A stretch of DNA of 64,000 nt from Paraktedonobacter carboxidivorans (GCA_041156125.1 JBEVTI010000011.1:62001-126000); one strand, 5' to 3'. Positions 15,262-24,779 are shown, counted from the first letter of the stretch. Numbers and translations are program-made. Notes: a model not told the origin generated them from the letters alone.

Positions 15262-18153
15262 TTAGACGGGCGAGAGCAACCACTGTTGTTCTGTGCCGCC
15301 ATCGGCTGCCGCCTGCACAATCGCGGCGATATCCACGGTTGAGCTGCCGCTGACCGCGACAAAGAGGCTGCTGCCACGACCCTTCACGGTGTAATAGCCA
15401 CCGCCTACGCTACTAAACAGCCATTGCTGGTTTGTCCCGCCATTGCTGCTCCACTGCTCAAGTTGCAGGCCCGCTGTACTTGAAGCATTGGGCACATCGA
15501 GCACCAGATTGCTGTTCAGATTGACCAGGGTGAAGTAGCCACTACCAGCGTCGCTCAGCCTCCATTGCTGATTTGAGCCGCCGTGATCGGTATACTGGAT
15601 GATAGCCCCACCATTGGCGGTTGAGGCAGCGTTAACATCCATGACCTTGCCGCTGTTGCGATTCACTAGCTCATAGGTAACACCAGCCGTGGGCACCGCG
15701 AGCAACCTCCATTGCTGATTCGCCCCGCCATTGCTGGACCATTGAATAACCGTGGCACCGCTCGCAGTCGAATTTGCTGAGACATCGACCAGCAGGCCGC
15801 TGTTGCGGTTGGCAATCGTATAGGAGCCATTGCTGGCACCGACAAACTGCCACTGCTGGTTCGTGCCGCTGTTACTACTCCGCTGGTCGAGTTGGACGCC
15901 CGCGGTGGTCGATTGATTCGGCACTTCAAGTACCAGGCCGCTGTTGTGATTCACCAGGGTATAGTAGCCCCCACCGGCAGCGACAAGACGCCATTGCTGG
16001 CTGGTTGCGCCGCTGCTCGTCGCCTGCACGATCAGGCCACCGCTCGCGGTCGAACTTCCCGTAACATCGAGCACGAGGCCGCTATTGACATTCACCAGGG
16101 TATAGTAAGTGCCTGTGGCCGCTGTGCTGGTAGATGTAATGCTAAAGTTATCGAATTGCGCGTTCTGCCAGCCATCGACGCCAACGCCAACCTGGCCAGC
16201 GCTGTAGCTGCTATCTGTAATCGTGCCGACAGTCGTACCATTGATCTTCGCGGTCAGCGTCGTGCCCGCGAAGGTCAGTGAGAGGTTATACCAGGTATTG
16301 AGACCTGGAGCAGCAATGCTGCCAGATGCAAGCGTAGTGACTGTGCCGCCAGTGGTATTTTTGAGAATACTCCAGGCACCTCCACTGCTGACGCGCAGGT
16401 AATACGCGTTAATGTTCGCGGGCGAAAAGCCCTGCTGTGTGCCGACGCGTCCCAAAAGCTCGGCTGCACCGCTCTGCTCAAGCAAGACATCGCAGCTCAC
16501 GGTATAGTCGATCCAGGCAAGCTCGCCGAACAGCGTGTAGGGATTACTGGGATTATCCCAATTATGCGGGGCGATGGGAGACATCTGGCGCATGACCTTG
16601 CCAGTGCGCCCTCCACCGGCTGTAGCGATTTCAAAAGACCCATTCTGATCCGAGAAGTAGAGGGCCTCCCGACCGACCGCGTAGCTCTCGAAATTGTCGG
16701 CGTAGGGCAGGCTCAAAGCCGCTGCCGGCGGGGCGAGTATCGTACCTTTGCCCTGGCCGGTCGTGGTTGAGAGAGTATAAATGTAACCAGGCAACAGAGT
16801 CAGCGAATACGCGCCGCTGGCGGGCGTAATACTCGTCTGCCGCGCGAAATAGTCGCTGGAATTAGAGGAATTCAGATTGGTGGCCCAGACAGAGACAGCT
16901 CCCGTAGACAGGCCGTTGCTGATCTGGAATGAGACCGTCTGGCTGGCCGTGGCATCAACTGTCTCAAGAATCACGCTATAATCAGTGGTGCTATTCGACT
17001 TGATCGTCACATAGCTGCCATTGCTGGCGCTGCCACCAAGATAGCCACAGGCGCTGTCAATGTACTTCCAGCCTGGCTGCGTAAACTGCGTAGTGTGAGC
17101 AGTTACCCAGAGTTGCTTGCCCACGCTATAATTCCCTGACCAGGGCTGATTGGCAACCATCAAGCCAACGGTGCTATACGGCAGATTAGGATAGATGGCG
17201 GCAATCAGCGGCCAGTTGATATAGGCTGTCATCAGGCCATCAATATAGCCACGATTGATCGCGCGAGCCATAGGGATAGCCCCGCTGTTCTGATCCTGGG
17301 AACCATTCTCGCTGGCCCACAGAGGCTTGCCCAGACTTCGCGCGTTCGAGGTATTGGGACAGGATGTCGCGCTTCCTCCATCGCCGCCAGTGCAGGGATA
17401 ATGCACTCCTACGATATCGATGGAGGAGTTGAAGGTTGCGTCGGCGATCATTGCATCGGCAACATCCCAGCCTGAGTCCGCGCCGACGATTTTCGTAGAG
17501 AGACCATTTGAGGCGAGGGCGCTATGCAGCGCCTCGTAAAATTGCTTGTTGTAACCACGCTCGTTCCAACCGCCAAGATAGTCAATCGTCAGACCATGCT
17601 GAGAGCTTGCCCCTTTGATCCAGGCAAGATAGTAGTTGACCATATCCTGAGACCAGATGCGGTTATTGCTGTCAAAGACCGTGGCACCGGTCGTACCAAT
17701 CCAGCCCGGCGCTCCCCAGGCCAGCCCGTAGAGCTTGATGTTGGGATTGCGTGCTTTGGCCTGTCCCATTAACCACCACTCGTACCCACGGTTGAAGTTC
17801 TGATCCGTAGCTGTATGCATAAAGCTTGGCTCGGAACCATCGGTTGAGTTTGTATCTCCACCGACCTCTACCTTCAAAATGTGCAGGTTTGCCCCGTAAT
17901 CGGGCTTAAAAAGATAGTCAAGGATCTGCGTGCGATAGGGTTCGGGATAATCGATCAGCAGGCGCGAGTTTCCGCCACCTCCACTGATGGCCCCAATACC
18001 ATCAAAGACGCGCCCACTGGCGCTGCCGTTGAGCGCGATGGCTGTGGAAATAGCTGCCAGAGCTGAGACGGGGAAGCGACCTAAAGTGGCGGCAGCGAGG
18101 GTTGTGCCCGCGGAGATTTCCAGAAATCTACGCCGATTGAAACGCTTCTTCAT
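15262..18153 (-). CDS. Secreted GH59 galactocerebrosidase-like enzyme with ricin-type repeats
   Basis: The 963-residue protein starts with a twin-arginine signal (RRRFLEI at 7-13, then a hydrophobic stretch to about 34). Residues 45 to about 680 align with animal galactocerebrosidase GALC: FDGIGAISGGGGNSRLLIDY, YEWWLMGQAKARNPNIKL, WNERGY (acid/base Glu198), LWASENGS (nucleophile Glu282) and WVTAHTTQFTQPGW, followed by the laminin-G-like domain. Residues 690-963 are six units of about 46 residues ending in QQW, i.e. two ricin-like trefoils. It should release galactosyl (or fucosyl) residues outside the cell. ATG 18153 is chosen because the signal peptide begins there. Confidence 0.9.
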   Translation of the reverse strand: MKKRFNRRRFLEISAGTTLAAATLGRFPVSALAAISTAIALNGSASGRVFDGIGAISGGGGNSRLLIDYPEPYRTQILDYLFKPDYGANLHILKVEVGGDTNSTDGSEPSFMHTATDQNFNRGYEWWLMGQAKARNPNIKLYGLAWGAPGWIGTTGATVFDSNNRIWSQDMVNYYLAWIKGASSQHGLTIDYLGGWNERGYNKQFYEALHSALASNGLSTKIVGADSGWDVADAMIADATFNSSIDIVGVHYPCTGGDGGSATSCPNTSNARSLGKPLWASENGSQDQNSGAIPMARAINRGYIDGLMTAYINWPLIAAIYPNLPYSTVGLMVANQPWSGNYSVGKQLWVTAHTTQFTQPGWKYIDSACGYLGGSASNGSYVTIKSNSTTDYSVILETVDATASQTVSFQISNGLSTGAVSVWATNLNSSNSSDYFARQTSITPASGAYSLTLLPGYIYTLSTTTGQGKGTILAPPAAALSLPYADNFESYAVGREALYFSDQNGSFEIATAGGGRTGKVMRQMSPIAPHNWDNPSNPYTLFGELAWIDYTVSCDVLLEQSGAAELLGRVGTQQGFSPANINAYYLRVSSGGAWSILKNTTGGTVTTLASGSIAAPGLNTWYNLSLTFAGTTLTAKINGTTVGTITDSSYSAGQVGVGVDGWQNAQFDNFSITSTSTAATGTYYTLVNVNSGLVLDVTGSSTASGGLIVQATSSGATSQQWRLVAAGGGYYTLVNHNSGLVLEVPNQSTTAGVQLDQRSSNSGTNQQWQFVGASNGSYTIANRNSGLLVDVSANSTASGATVIQWSSNGGANQQWRLLAVPTAGVTYELVNRNSGKVMDVNAASTANGGAIIQYTDHGGSNQQWRLSDAGSGYFTLVNLNSNLVLDVPNASSTAGLQLEQWSSNGGTNQQWLFSSVGGGYYTVKGRGSSLFVAVSGSSTVDIAAIVQAAADGGTEQQWLLSPV

Positions 18154-18418
18154 AAACGGTAGCCAGTCCTTCCTTGACTGAAACTGTCCATTGAACGCTA
18201 AAATAAGCCTGTTCCAAGACCAATTGCAACCTTGCAAAGCAGAGATAAAACGGGGGTTGATGCTACAAAAGCAAGCAAACAGCAGAGACGGAAGATGACC
18301 TCCTTTCCAGTAAGATGGCAAAAAAACGCTGAGGTGGGCGCAAAACGCAGTAAATACTGCCTGAAAAAGCTCTGTAAGATACTTTGAATGTTTGGCTGAT
18401 CTTTCTGCTGGCACATAT

Positions 18419-18456
18419 TGTAAACATAGTTTACATTTTCCCTGCAGGCTTGTCAA
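18419..18456 (-). promoter_or_regulatory. GH59 promoter with LacI-like operator
   Basis: On the minus strand TTGACA (18456-18451) and TAAACT (18433-18428) are 17 bp apart. The -10 box lies inside the palindrome TGTAAAC-ATA-GTTTACA (18419-18435), a form typical of LacI/CcpA-like repressors. The leader to the start codon is about 265 nt. Confidence 0.7.
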
Positions 18457-18558
18457 GTCCTCTGCTCGCGCAAACAGGGCAGCTTCCTGGCTGGTAGTTG
18501 CTTGAGCAAAGCTATCTGCCGTGAGCAGAAGACCTGGCAAGCCCGCTGTGGGTTACGC

Positions 18559-19389
18559 TTAGAGTCCCTCAAGGAAATGATGTAGGGCAGCGTTGACCGC
18601 CGCTGGCTCCTCAACGGTTGAGGTATGACCCGCGCCAGGGATGATGACCAGTTGTGAGCCAGCAATGCCTTCATGCAGGCGCTGAGCATTGGGCAGTGGG
18701 GTTGCTACATCTTGATCGCCGACAATAATCAAGGTTGGGAGATGAATCTTCTCGAGTTCCCCGTACACATCCTGACGAGTGATCACGCCGGTCGTGGCTC
18801 GCGTGCTGCCTATGCGATGATTATGCACGAGCCGTTGTTGCCACTCCCGCTGCAGTTCTGCGCGAGCAGGATCATTGAGAAACTTTTGGCCAAACATCAC
18901 TTTCATCACCTGCTTGCTGACCAGGCCCAGGCTTAGCCAGCGCGCAATGATGATAAGTTGCTGATATTTAGCGCGATTCTCTTTGGTCTCTGGACCCGCG
19001 GAGGTCTCCAGCAGCATAAGCGATTTGAGCAGTTCCGGGCGGCGCGCAGCCAGACGCAAGCCAACAAAGCCCCCCATCGAGAGTCCCAAAAAATGGCAAG
19101 GCGTACCACCCAGGGTCGTGATGAGTGCCGCCGCGTCTTCATAGAGCGTATCCATATCATAGCCATCGCGAGTCACCTCGCTCTGTCCTTGACCGCGATG
19201 GTCGAAAGCGATGCAGCGATAGCGGTCTTTGAGTGAGGCTATCTGCTCATCGAACATGCAACCACTCCACAGCAGCCCATGCGCAAAGAAGATCGTCTCA
19301 GGACCGCTGCCCTGTTCCTCATAATAAAGATCAACGCCATTGACGCGTATCCTGGTCCCTGCTGGTTTCCTGGAAATGTTGCTCTGCAT
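18559..19389 (-). CDS. Alpha/beta hydrolase
   Basis: This 276-residue protein shows the oxyanion FAHGLLWSG motif, the nucleophile elbow GLSMGG (Ser near 105), Asp in GDQDVATP and His in GAGHTSTVE. It lacks a signal peptide, so it is cytoplasmic. Families with this layout include esterases, haloperoxidase-like enzymes and 3-oxoadipate enol-lactonase; the exact substrate is not evident. AAAGGA precedes the ATG. No operon partner is clear. Confidence 0.85.
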   Translation of the reverse strand: MQSNISRKPAGTRIRVNGVDLYYEEQGSGPETIFFAHGLLWSGCMFDEQIASLKDRYRCIAFDHRGQGQSEVTRDGYDMDTLYEDAAALITTLGGTPCHFLGLSMGGFVGLRLAARRPELLKSLMLLETSAGPETKENRAKYQQLIIIARWLSLGLVSKQVMKVMFGQKFLNDPARAELQREWQQRLVHNHRIGSTRATTGVITRQDVYGELEKIHLPTLIIVGDQDVATPLPNAQRLHEGIAGSQLVIIPGAGHTSTVEEPAAVNAALHHFLEGL

Positions 19390-19731
19390 AATACGAGTCC
19401 TTTCTCAATAAATAAGCCAGTACCTTCTGGCATGGTCAGCGAGCAATGCACTCTTAACCTGTGCTGACCTGTATAAACACCAGACTCCTCTCAAATACAT
19501 GCGCCGCCGAATTTTTGCGTGGCGCTGATACATTTTGAGGAGGCGGTAGTCCAACCTGTCTACGGCAATGTGTAGCTTCAGGCAGAAATGAGCTATGCTG
19601 TTTGCTTTTGCGAGTGATGGCATCACTCATAGTGATACCATTCTATGAGAACATTTTCAAGCAAGTCTCTGCTGTTGACCCGGCAGGTTCCCAGCAGTTC
19701 CGGCTTTGGAGTTTGCGCGTCAGCGGGTGAG
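19390..19731. other. Intergenic region, no feature recognised
   Basis: About 340 bases upstream of the hydrolase contain no supported gene; only short unsupported open frames are present. Confidence 0.4.
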
Positions 19732-19905
19732 ATTGTCCATAGTTAAACGGTAATACCTGGCGGCTTTGCCGTCGTAGCATTTGGTAAGTGACTGAGTTTG
19801 TTGACAGCTCTGCTGCCAACAAACTCAGCCACTTACCAAAATCTGGGGTGATATTTTTGCATAAAAGGCTGGCGGCATGCCTATACGGGAGTTTTACCTC
19901 TACAG
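19732..19905. repeat. Family C palindromic repeat
   Basis: The core inverted repeat TTGGTAAGTGACTGAGTTTG (19781 on) pairs with CAAACTCAGCCACTTACCAA (to 19839), one mismatch. Flanks carry TACCTGGCGGCTTTGCCG and CGGGAGTTTTACC. The same modules occur at 43022-43140 and 50505-50640, defining a dispersed family. Confidence 0.65.
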
Positions 19906-19951
19906 GCGCAAAACCACTGAGAAAGCGTGAGCAAAGAGTGCGCGGAAGGTC

Positions 19952-19994
19952 TATTGTAAACATTGTTGACAATATGCAGATTTTTATGTATGCT
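19952..19994 (+). promoter_or_regulatory. Promoter and operator of the GH5 gene
   Basis: TTGACA (19966-19971) and TATGCT (19989-19994) are 17 bp apart. A palindrome with arms TATTGTAAACA and TGTTGACAATA (19952-19974, one mismatch) overlaps the -35 box. Its TTGTAAAC half matches the GH59 operator, suggesting the same or a related LacI-type regulator. Confidence 0.65.
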
Positions 19995-20109
19995 TACTAA
20001 TGTAGAAAGAAATGCCGGGAGAAAAGGCTGGCTATAATGGCTATTCTTTTGATGCAAGAACGTATCTTTCATCAGGTGGACGTATTCTCACCGTAAGAAA
20101 GAGAAAACA

Positions 20110-21642
20110 ATGCAAGGAAAGCAAAGCAATGCTGGCATTGCTAATCCAAAGAAGGAACAAAAGGACTTGGAGGATGAAAGCACGGATGCAATAAGCAAGA
20201 GCAGACGCCGGCTGCGGCGTCTCGTCCCGGTCGGGTTGGCCCTTATCCTGGCACTGAGCTATCTCGTGGTACAGACGGGAGCCAGCCCGACCGCGCAGGC
20301 CGCGACCAACCAGTTCAGAGGTGTGGATAGGCCGACCCGAACGACAACTTCGTCACCGGCAACCTGGTCCCGATCGGCCTATCCACAGCGGATAGTTACT
20401 CGACCACATTTACGAAGGCGACCGCAATCCTGAAGGGTTTCCAGAACCTGGGGGCCAACACGGTGCGCATGCCGTTCAACGCGGCAACCACGTCGGGATC
20501 ATGGTGGGGCAGCTACACAGCAGCCTGGGACGCGGCCTCCGCGCTGGGCATGAAGGTCGTCGTCGCGCCCTGGCTGCAGGGCGGCAGGGTCAGCGACACC
20601 ACATCCTTCTACCAGATGTGGGACACCGTGATCAACAAGTACGGTGGGAACGGCAACCTCTACTTCGACATCATGAACGAGCCTAATGGATATAGTGCCA
20701 CGGATCTGACCAACTTTGAGGCCGCCTGGCTGGCGCGCTATCCCAGCCTGCCCCGTGGCCGGGTGATCGTTCCGGGTACGTTTTCTGACAACAACCTGTG
20801 CGCCGAGGGTGCCGACTCGCGCCTGAGCGGGACCCTGTTGTCGATCCACATCTATAGCATGTTCGGCGACTCGCACACCACCGAGGCAGCCTGGGTCAGC
20901 GACTTCGAGAGCAACCTGTGCGGTTACGCCAGCCGCGCAGTGCTCACCGAGTTCGGCGTCCCCATGACCACCGGCGTCAACTACAACGGTCCCAAAGACG
21001 GCACGAACAACATTTCGTACCTGTACGGGATCACCGACACCGTGCGCAGCCTGAGCATGGGCGCAATTCTGTGGGTCGGCGTCAAGCAGGCCACCCAGAC
21101 GCAAGGCCCTGGCCCCTGTGATAACGCATCCTGCGCGATCACATCGCTGAAGGGCAGCGGCACCAACCTCTCGCTGAGCACCACCAACCAGTCAGGTCTC
21201 GATCGGCTGCAGTACGGCTGGGGGTCTGACCACCACCGCTGGCGGTGGTGGCGGCGGCACAGGCGGCACAGGCGGAGTCCTGCGCGGTGTGGCCTCGAAC
21301 CGCTGCCTTGACGTGCCAGGGTTAGCCACAGCCAACGGCACGCTGCTGAACATCTGGGACTGCAACGGCGGTAGCAATCAGCAGTGGACCTCCCTCTCCA
21401 ACGGCGAACTGCAGGTCTAAGGCAACAAGTGCCTTGACGTACCAGGCCACACCACAGCGGCAGGCACCAGGGTAGAGATCTATGACTGCAACGGCGGCGG
21501 CAACCAGTTGTGGAACCTCAACGCTGACGGCACCGTCGTCGGTCGCGAGTCCGGCCTCTGCCTCGATGTGACCGCCAACGGTACCGCGGTGGAGATCTGG
21601 ACCTGTAACGGCGCCAATAACCAGAAGTGGACCCGCCAATAA
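20110..21642 (+). pseudogene. Decayed secreted GH5-type cellulase with ricin domain
   Basis: The gene encodes a signal peptide (RRRLRRLVPVGLALILALSY and an AQA cleavage region), a GH5-type catalytic domain with acid/base Glu in DIMNEPNG and nucleophile Glu in VLTEFGVP, a poly-Gly/Thr linker, and a three-repeat ricin lectin domain (NQQW, NQLW, NQKW). Three lesions break it: a one-base loss near 20328 (after NQFRGV), a shift in a G-run near 21226, and a TAA at 21418-21420 within the lectin. From about 20430 on it is much richer in G and C than its neighbours and reads like an actinobacterial gene, suggesting transfer. A GC-rich terminator follows. Confidence 0.82.
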
Positions 21643-21682
21643 CCCCCTGATCCATCTATCCAATAGCCAGAAGCCAGTCACG

Positions 21683-21712
21683 GACCGGCTACCGCGAACA
21701 CGGTAGCCGGTC
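21683..21712 (+). terminator. GC-rich hairpin after the GH5 pseudogene
   Basis: Perfect 12-bp arms GACCGGCTACCG (21683-21694) and CGGTAGCCGGTC (21701-21712) with a 6-base loop. The style is actinobacterial and fits co-transfer with the gene. Confidence 0.65.
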
Positions 21713-21980
21713 TCCGTCATATCCGCAGTCGAGAAGATCCGGCAACACCCGATACACGATCAAGCTCAAAAAATAGGAAGGTCTAAAAGATCGTAGCCAG
21801 CAGAAATCTGCTAGACGAAACCCACATGAGGCGCGAAACGGAGCAATTCCTCAGTAACGGGACGTGAGATATTGCGAAGCATTTCGGCATCGTGTACATG
21901 CCGCGCAAATTCTGCGCTGTCCAGGTTTGAAACTATCCCCACATCACTCTATCAGCTAATTGTGTGGGTTCTGCTTACAT

Positions 21981-22272
21981 CTGGTAAGACCCCGTTAACT
22001 GGTGGATAACTTGAAAGGGTGACTGTTTTAACTGAAGTGCCATAGAGGGCCGATGTATCGGGTCCTGTCCCGATTGATCGGGGACCTGTCGCGCTACCGC
22101 TACTGATCCATCCGCACGACAATTCGCCGTTTTCTTGGAAGAGAGGAACTGATCAAGCGACATTTGTCTCGTCCCGAGGGTCCCCGATCCATCGGGTCCT
22201 CTATGGCATTGGCGTTCGTTGCGGCAGCTATTTTGGATCTCACATTCCTCCACCAGATAATGTTGCTCTACC
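21981..22272 (+). mobile_element. Family A mini-element with 8-bp target duplication
   Basis: The 292-bp element begins GGTAAGACCCCGTTAACTGG and ends in the complement of GGTAGAGCAACATTATCTGG. These are imperfect terminal inverted repeats of 23 bp sharing the CTGGTGG motif. It is flanked by TTACATCT on both sides (21973-21980, 22273-22280), an exact 8-bp target duplication. The centre carries about 150 bp bounded by GAGGGCCGAT/ATCGGGTCCTC palindromic modules. It contains no gene, so a transposase must act in trans. Confidence 0.85.
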
Positions 22273-22406
22273 TTACATCTCGTCGCGCGTCCGGTGGGCT
22301 AGAGAAAAACAGAGAGAATCTGATATACTAGCTGTATCGTCTTTCGTGTCACATCTCCGTTTTGGTAAAAGACGAGGAGTGTTCTCTACAAAAAAGGAGC
22401 TAAGCC

Positions 22407-22610
22407 ATGATTTCCCAGGTTGGTGATTTCAATGACAACTTCGAGATAGATCCAGAGACGCACTGGGTAAAAGCATTTCGTTCTGACGGCGATTTCTATT
22501 TGATTGAGCCTCGCGCGGCAATGATGTTGGGTGTTTGGGCCAGACAGCGGAGAATGGATCTTATTCAGTCCCAAGAAACCCTCGACAAGGGCAAAGAAGA
22601 GAAATCCTGA
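22407..22610 (+). CDS. Small acidic hypothetical protein
   Basis: The 67-residue soluble protein (DNFEIDPETHWVKAFRSDGD in the first half) is preceded by AAAAAGGAG about 12 bases before ATG 22407. No family is recognised. Its charged, compact character suggests a cytoplasmic protein. A hairpin follows at 22635-22677. Confidence 0.6.
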   Translation: MISQVGDFNDNFEIDPETHWVKAFRSDGDFYLIEPRAAMMLGVWARQRRMDLIQSQETLDKGKEEKS

Positions 22611-22634
22611 AACCAATCCCTACTGCATTTTTTC

Positions 22635-22677
22635 TTCACACAGCGTCCTTCATCATTCCAGGAGGGCACTGTGTGAA
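22635..22677 (+). terminator. Weak hairpin after the small protein
   Basis: TTCACACAG pairs with CTGTGTGAA across a loop of about 25 bases. It lies 25 bp after the stop codon of the 67-residue protein gene. Confidence 0.4.
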
Positions 22678-22820
22678 AGCCATTCTCAGGCAAGCCTGCT
22701 TTCTCCCATTCATACGCAAAAACAGCACCTGACTCACCGAGAGTAAAAGGCTCTTAACAGACAGGGCAGGTTCTGTTTATCTACCTCTTCCCCCGATGCG
22801 CCTGTAGAATAGCTCCTGCC

Positions 22821-23540
22821 TCAAGCTGTGCCGCTCTCCTCTTTTGAAGCAGCCACTTCTAACTGCGCGCCGCCAGGGGGTATCGTCTGATCCATCTGAG
22901 CAAAGAAAGGCAGCAGTTCTTGCAAGAGCTGATATAACTGGTCTCGCGCCTCCAGAGGTATAAGATCTTGTGTGAGGAGTTCAAAAATGGCTGGAATGGC
23001 CGGGATATATGTACTATATTGCTCTCTAGCATAAGGAGATTCAATATTCATAATAATAGAAGGCGAACGCCAGTGTGCCTGCAAAAGGTCTCGCGCATTA
23101 TCTTCCTCGGTAAGTTGTAAAAGCATGCGTAAGCCCAGAACTCGTTCCTCAAAGTTATTGCGTGGGCTTTTAAAGGGTAGAAGTGCTAGTTCTAAACGAG
23201 TTTTGTGTTCAATGGCAGTATTCTGTATCATCTGGCACAGCAGTTGAAATCCTTTGCGTTGCTCCTGCGACCCATAAGGACTCCACTGATAAAGCGCCCG
23301 CGCCACCTGCACCTCTTGCTCAAGGGAGAGATCTCCTCCCTGCAAACGCGCTAGCAGCCACCGCGTCCCCTCGCCTTGCTCCTGCGACCCTGAGGGACTC
23401 CACTGAGAGAGCGCTCGCGCCACCTGTATTAACCAGAGAATATCGCCTAGAAATTGCAGGATTGCTTGCATGGCGCGTTTGCCGGGTTCTGCACACTGAC
23501 GAGCGCGACACATGGCGAGCAGAAAATGCTCTACACACAA
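22821..23540 (-). CDS. Helical repeat protein, possibly a truncated C-terminal part
   Basis: The 239-residue frame contains two copies of a unit of about 38 residues around QVARAL(S/Y)QWSP(S/Y)GSQEQ, visible also as a DNA repeat of about 120 bp near 23260-23430. The rest is helical and Leu/Gln-rich with a Pro-rich acidic end. Such units are found as long tandem arrays at the C-terminus of large signalling ATPases, so this may be the tail of a gene whose N-terminal part is lost. The first 25 residues look unlike the rest and the start is uncertain. No function is assigned. Confidence 0.5.
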   Translation of the reverse strand: MCVEHFLLAMCRARQCAEPGKRAMQAILQFLGDILWLIQVARALSQWSPSGSQEQGEGTRWLLARLQGGDLSLEQEVQVARALYQWSPYGSQEQRKGFQLLCQMIQNTAIEHKTRLELALLPFKSPRNNFEERVLGLRMLLQLTEEDNARDLLQAHWRSPSIIMNIESPYAREQYSTYIPAIPAIFELLTQDLIPLEARDQLYQLLQELLPFFAQMDQTIPPGGAQLEVAASKEESGTA

Positions 23541-23915
23541 TAATCGCTATATACACGAAAAGGGACCAATTCCCCCATTGAGTATAAGAACGGCCATCTA
23601 TTCTGTCAATAAAATGGCACAATCGCCGTGGCCTGGGATAATTGCCGTTTCTCAGGCCCCGCAAAGAATGGGAAAGAGCAAGGTCTCTGCGCACAAAGCA
23701 TCCTTGACAGCCATATTTGACCTGGCTAAAGCGCGTGGGGTACACTTCGAGCAGAAAGCCAGCGCGGAGAGGTCTTATGCAGGACGTAGATCACGTCGTC
23801 AGATAAAACCCTCTAAAATGGCCCTTGAGCAAGAAGCCATGAAGCACCACAAAACCACTGCTGCATGGCACACGACGAGCAGGATGCTTATCCATAGTTA
23901 GGAGCATATACGTTT
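23541..23915. other. Intergenic region between repeat protein and XRE gene
   Basis: About 375 bases with only unsupported open frames. A plus-strand frame of about 130 codons crosses it, but it overlaps the start of the repeat protein, lacks a ribosome binding site and has no recognisable domain. Confidence 0.4.
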
Positions 23916-24128
23916 ATGGCAACGTTGCAAGAAATCAGAGAGGAAGCGGGCTTATCGCTTTCTGAACTAGCGAAACGCGCTGAAGTTGATTATAAGACCG
24001 TCAAGAAAGCCGACGAGAGCGCTGGTTCAATCCATCGCTTTAAAGCTCTTGCGATCTTAAAAGTCCTGAATCAGGAACTAGGCACAGAGCATGGACTGGA
24101 GGATATTGACGGCTTAACGCTGCACTAG
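23916..24128 (+). CDS. Small XRE-type helix-turn-helix protein
   Basis: The 70-residue protein is a single Cro/C1-type helix-turn-helix: LQEIREEAGLSLSELAKRAE, then VDYKTVKKADESAG. TAGGAG lies about 12 bases before the ATG. It has no effector domain and may act as a stand-alone regulator or an antitoxin-like DNA-binding partner. No toxin gene is beside it. Its end overlaps the end of the MalT-type remnant on the opposite strand. Confidence 0.75.
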   Translation: MATLQEIREEAGLSLSELAKRAEVDYKTVKKADESAGSIHRFKALAILKVLNQELGTEHGLEDIDGLTLH

Positions 24129-24396
24129 TCCTCCAGGCCAAGGGCCTCTCTGCCGCCTCGATCCAGTTCTGGGTCGTTTTGCCTTCCCCGCTGAGCCAGA
24201 GGAAGAACTGCCTGTTCCAGCAGAGCGACAGAACACGAGTAGTCAGGGGCGATCAGTGCATGGCTAATAGCCTCTCGCAGTTCGCCCGCCGCCTCATACC
24301 AGCGAGCCACCCGCAGGGGTACTCTTCCCTGCCTGGCTGGTTAGCTTGCAAACGAGCCAGCAACGCCTCACGCAAAAGAGCATGGCCTCTCTGGAA
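24125..24396 (-). pseudogene. Remnant of a MalT/LuxR-type ATP-dependent regulator
   Basis: Two minus-strand frames together resemble an internal part of large MalT-like regulators: HALLREALLARLQANQPGRE in one frame (near 24390-24320), then ARWYEAAGELREAISHALIA in another (near 24305-24245), joined by a frameshift near 24310. The typical family text is LH-x-RAA-WYEAAG-x-x-EAI-x-HAL. The NTPase domain, most of the TPR region and the LuxR domain are all missing. Confidence 0.6.
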
Positions 24397-24551
24397 TGTT
24401 GGGGATATCCTCCGCTTCTCCCCAATGTCCCTGAGTATATCACACAAGACGCTTCTGGCAGAACTCAGAGGGAGCTTTTGACGCGGTTTTGCAGAGTGTG
24501 CGTCCTCTTTTTGCAGCGTACAAACGCCCTGCATAAAAAGTCCTACATGCA

Positions 24552-24779
24552 ATAGTGGGCCGATTCATCGGGTCCAGTCCCGATTTATCGGGGACAGCAC
24601 GCATACCTCCCAATGCTTCACGAGCATGATTTCTCTCATGCTCGTGAAGCATTTCAAGAAGCTCATGCTCGTGAAGCATTTCAAGAAGCTCATGCTCGTG
24701 AAGCATTTCAAGAAGCATTTCAAGCAAGGCGAGAGGCCCTCGATGAAGCGGGGCTGGACCCGATGAATCGGCCCACTAT
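24552..24779. mobile_element. 228-bp palindromic element with internal 27-bp tandem repeats
   Basis: Perfect 26-bp terminal inverted repeats (24552-24577 and 24754-24779; ATAGTGGGCCGATTCATCGG begins the left one) enclose three identical 27-bp units (24635-24661, 24662-24688, 24689-24715; CTCATGCTCGTGAAGCATTT start each), a partial fourth, and one inverted partial copy at 24611-24629. The end sequence GGGCCGAT-N2-ATCGGGTCC is also the central module of family A elements. The 27-bp unit is an exact multiple of three, so open frames across it are an artefact of repetition. Confidence 0.75.

Noticed and set aside
23512..23901. Plus-strand open frame of 129 codons
   Set aside because: It overlaps the start of the opposite-strand repeat protein, has no ribosome binding site and no recognisable domain; composition looks non-coding.
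24635..24715. CRISPR-like array
   Set aside because: The three 27-bp units are directly adjacent with no spacers, and no cas gene is present.
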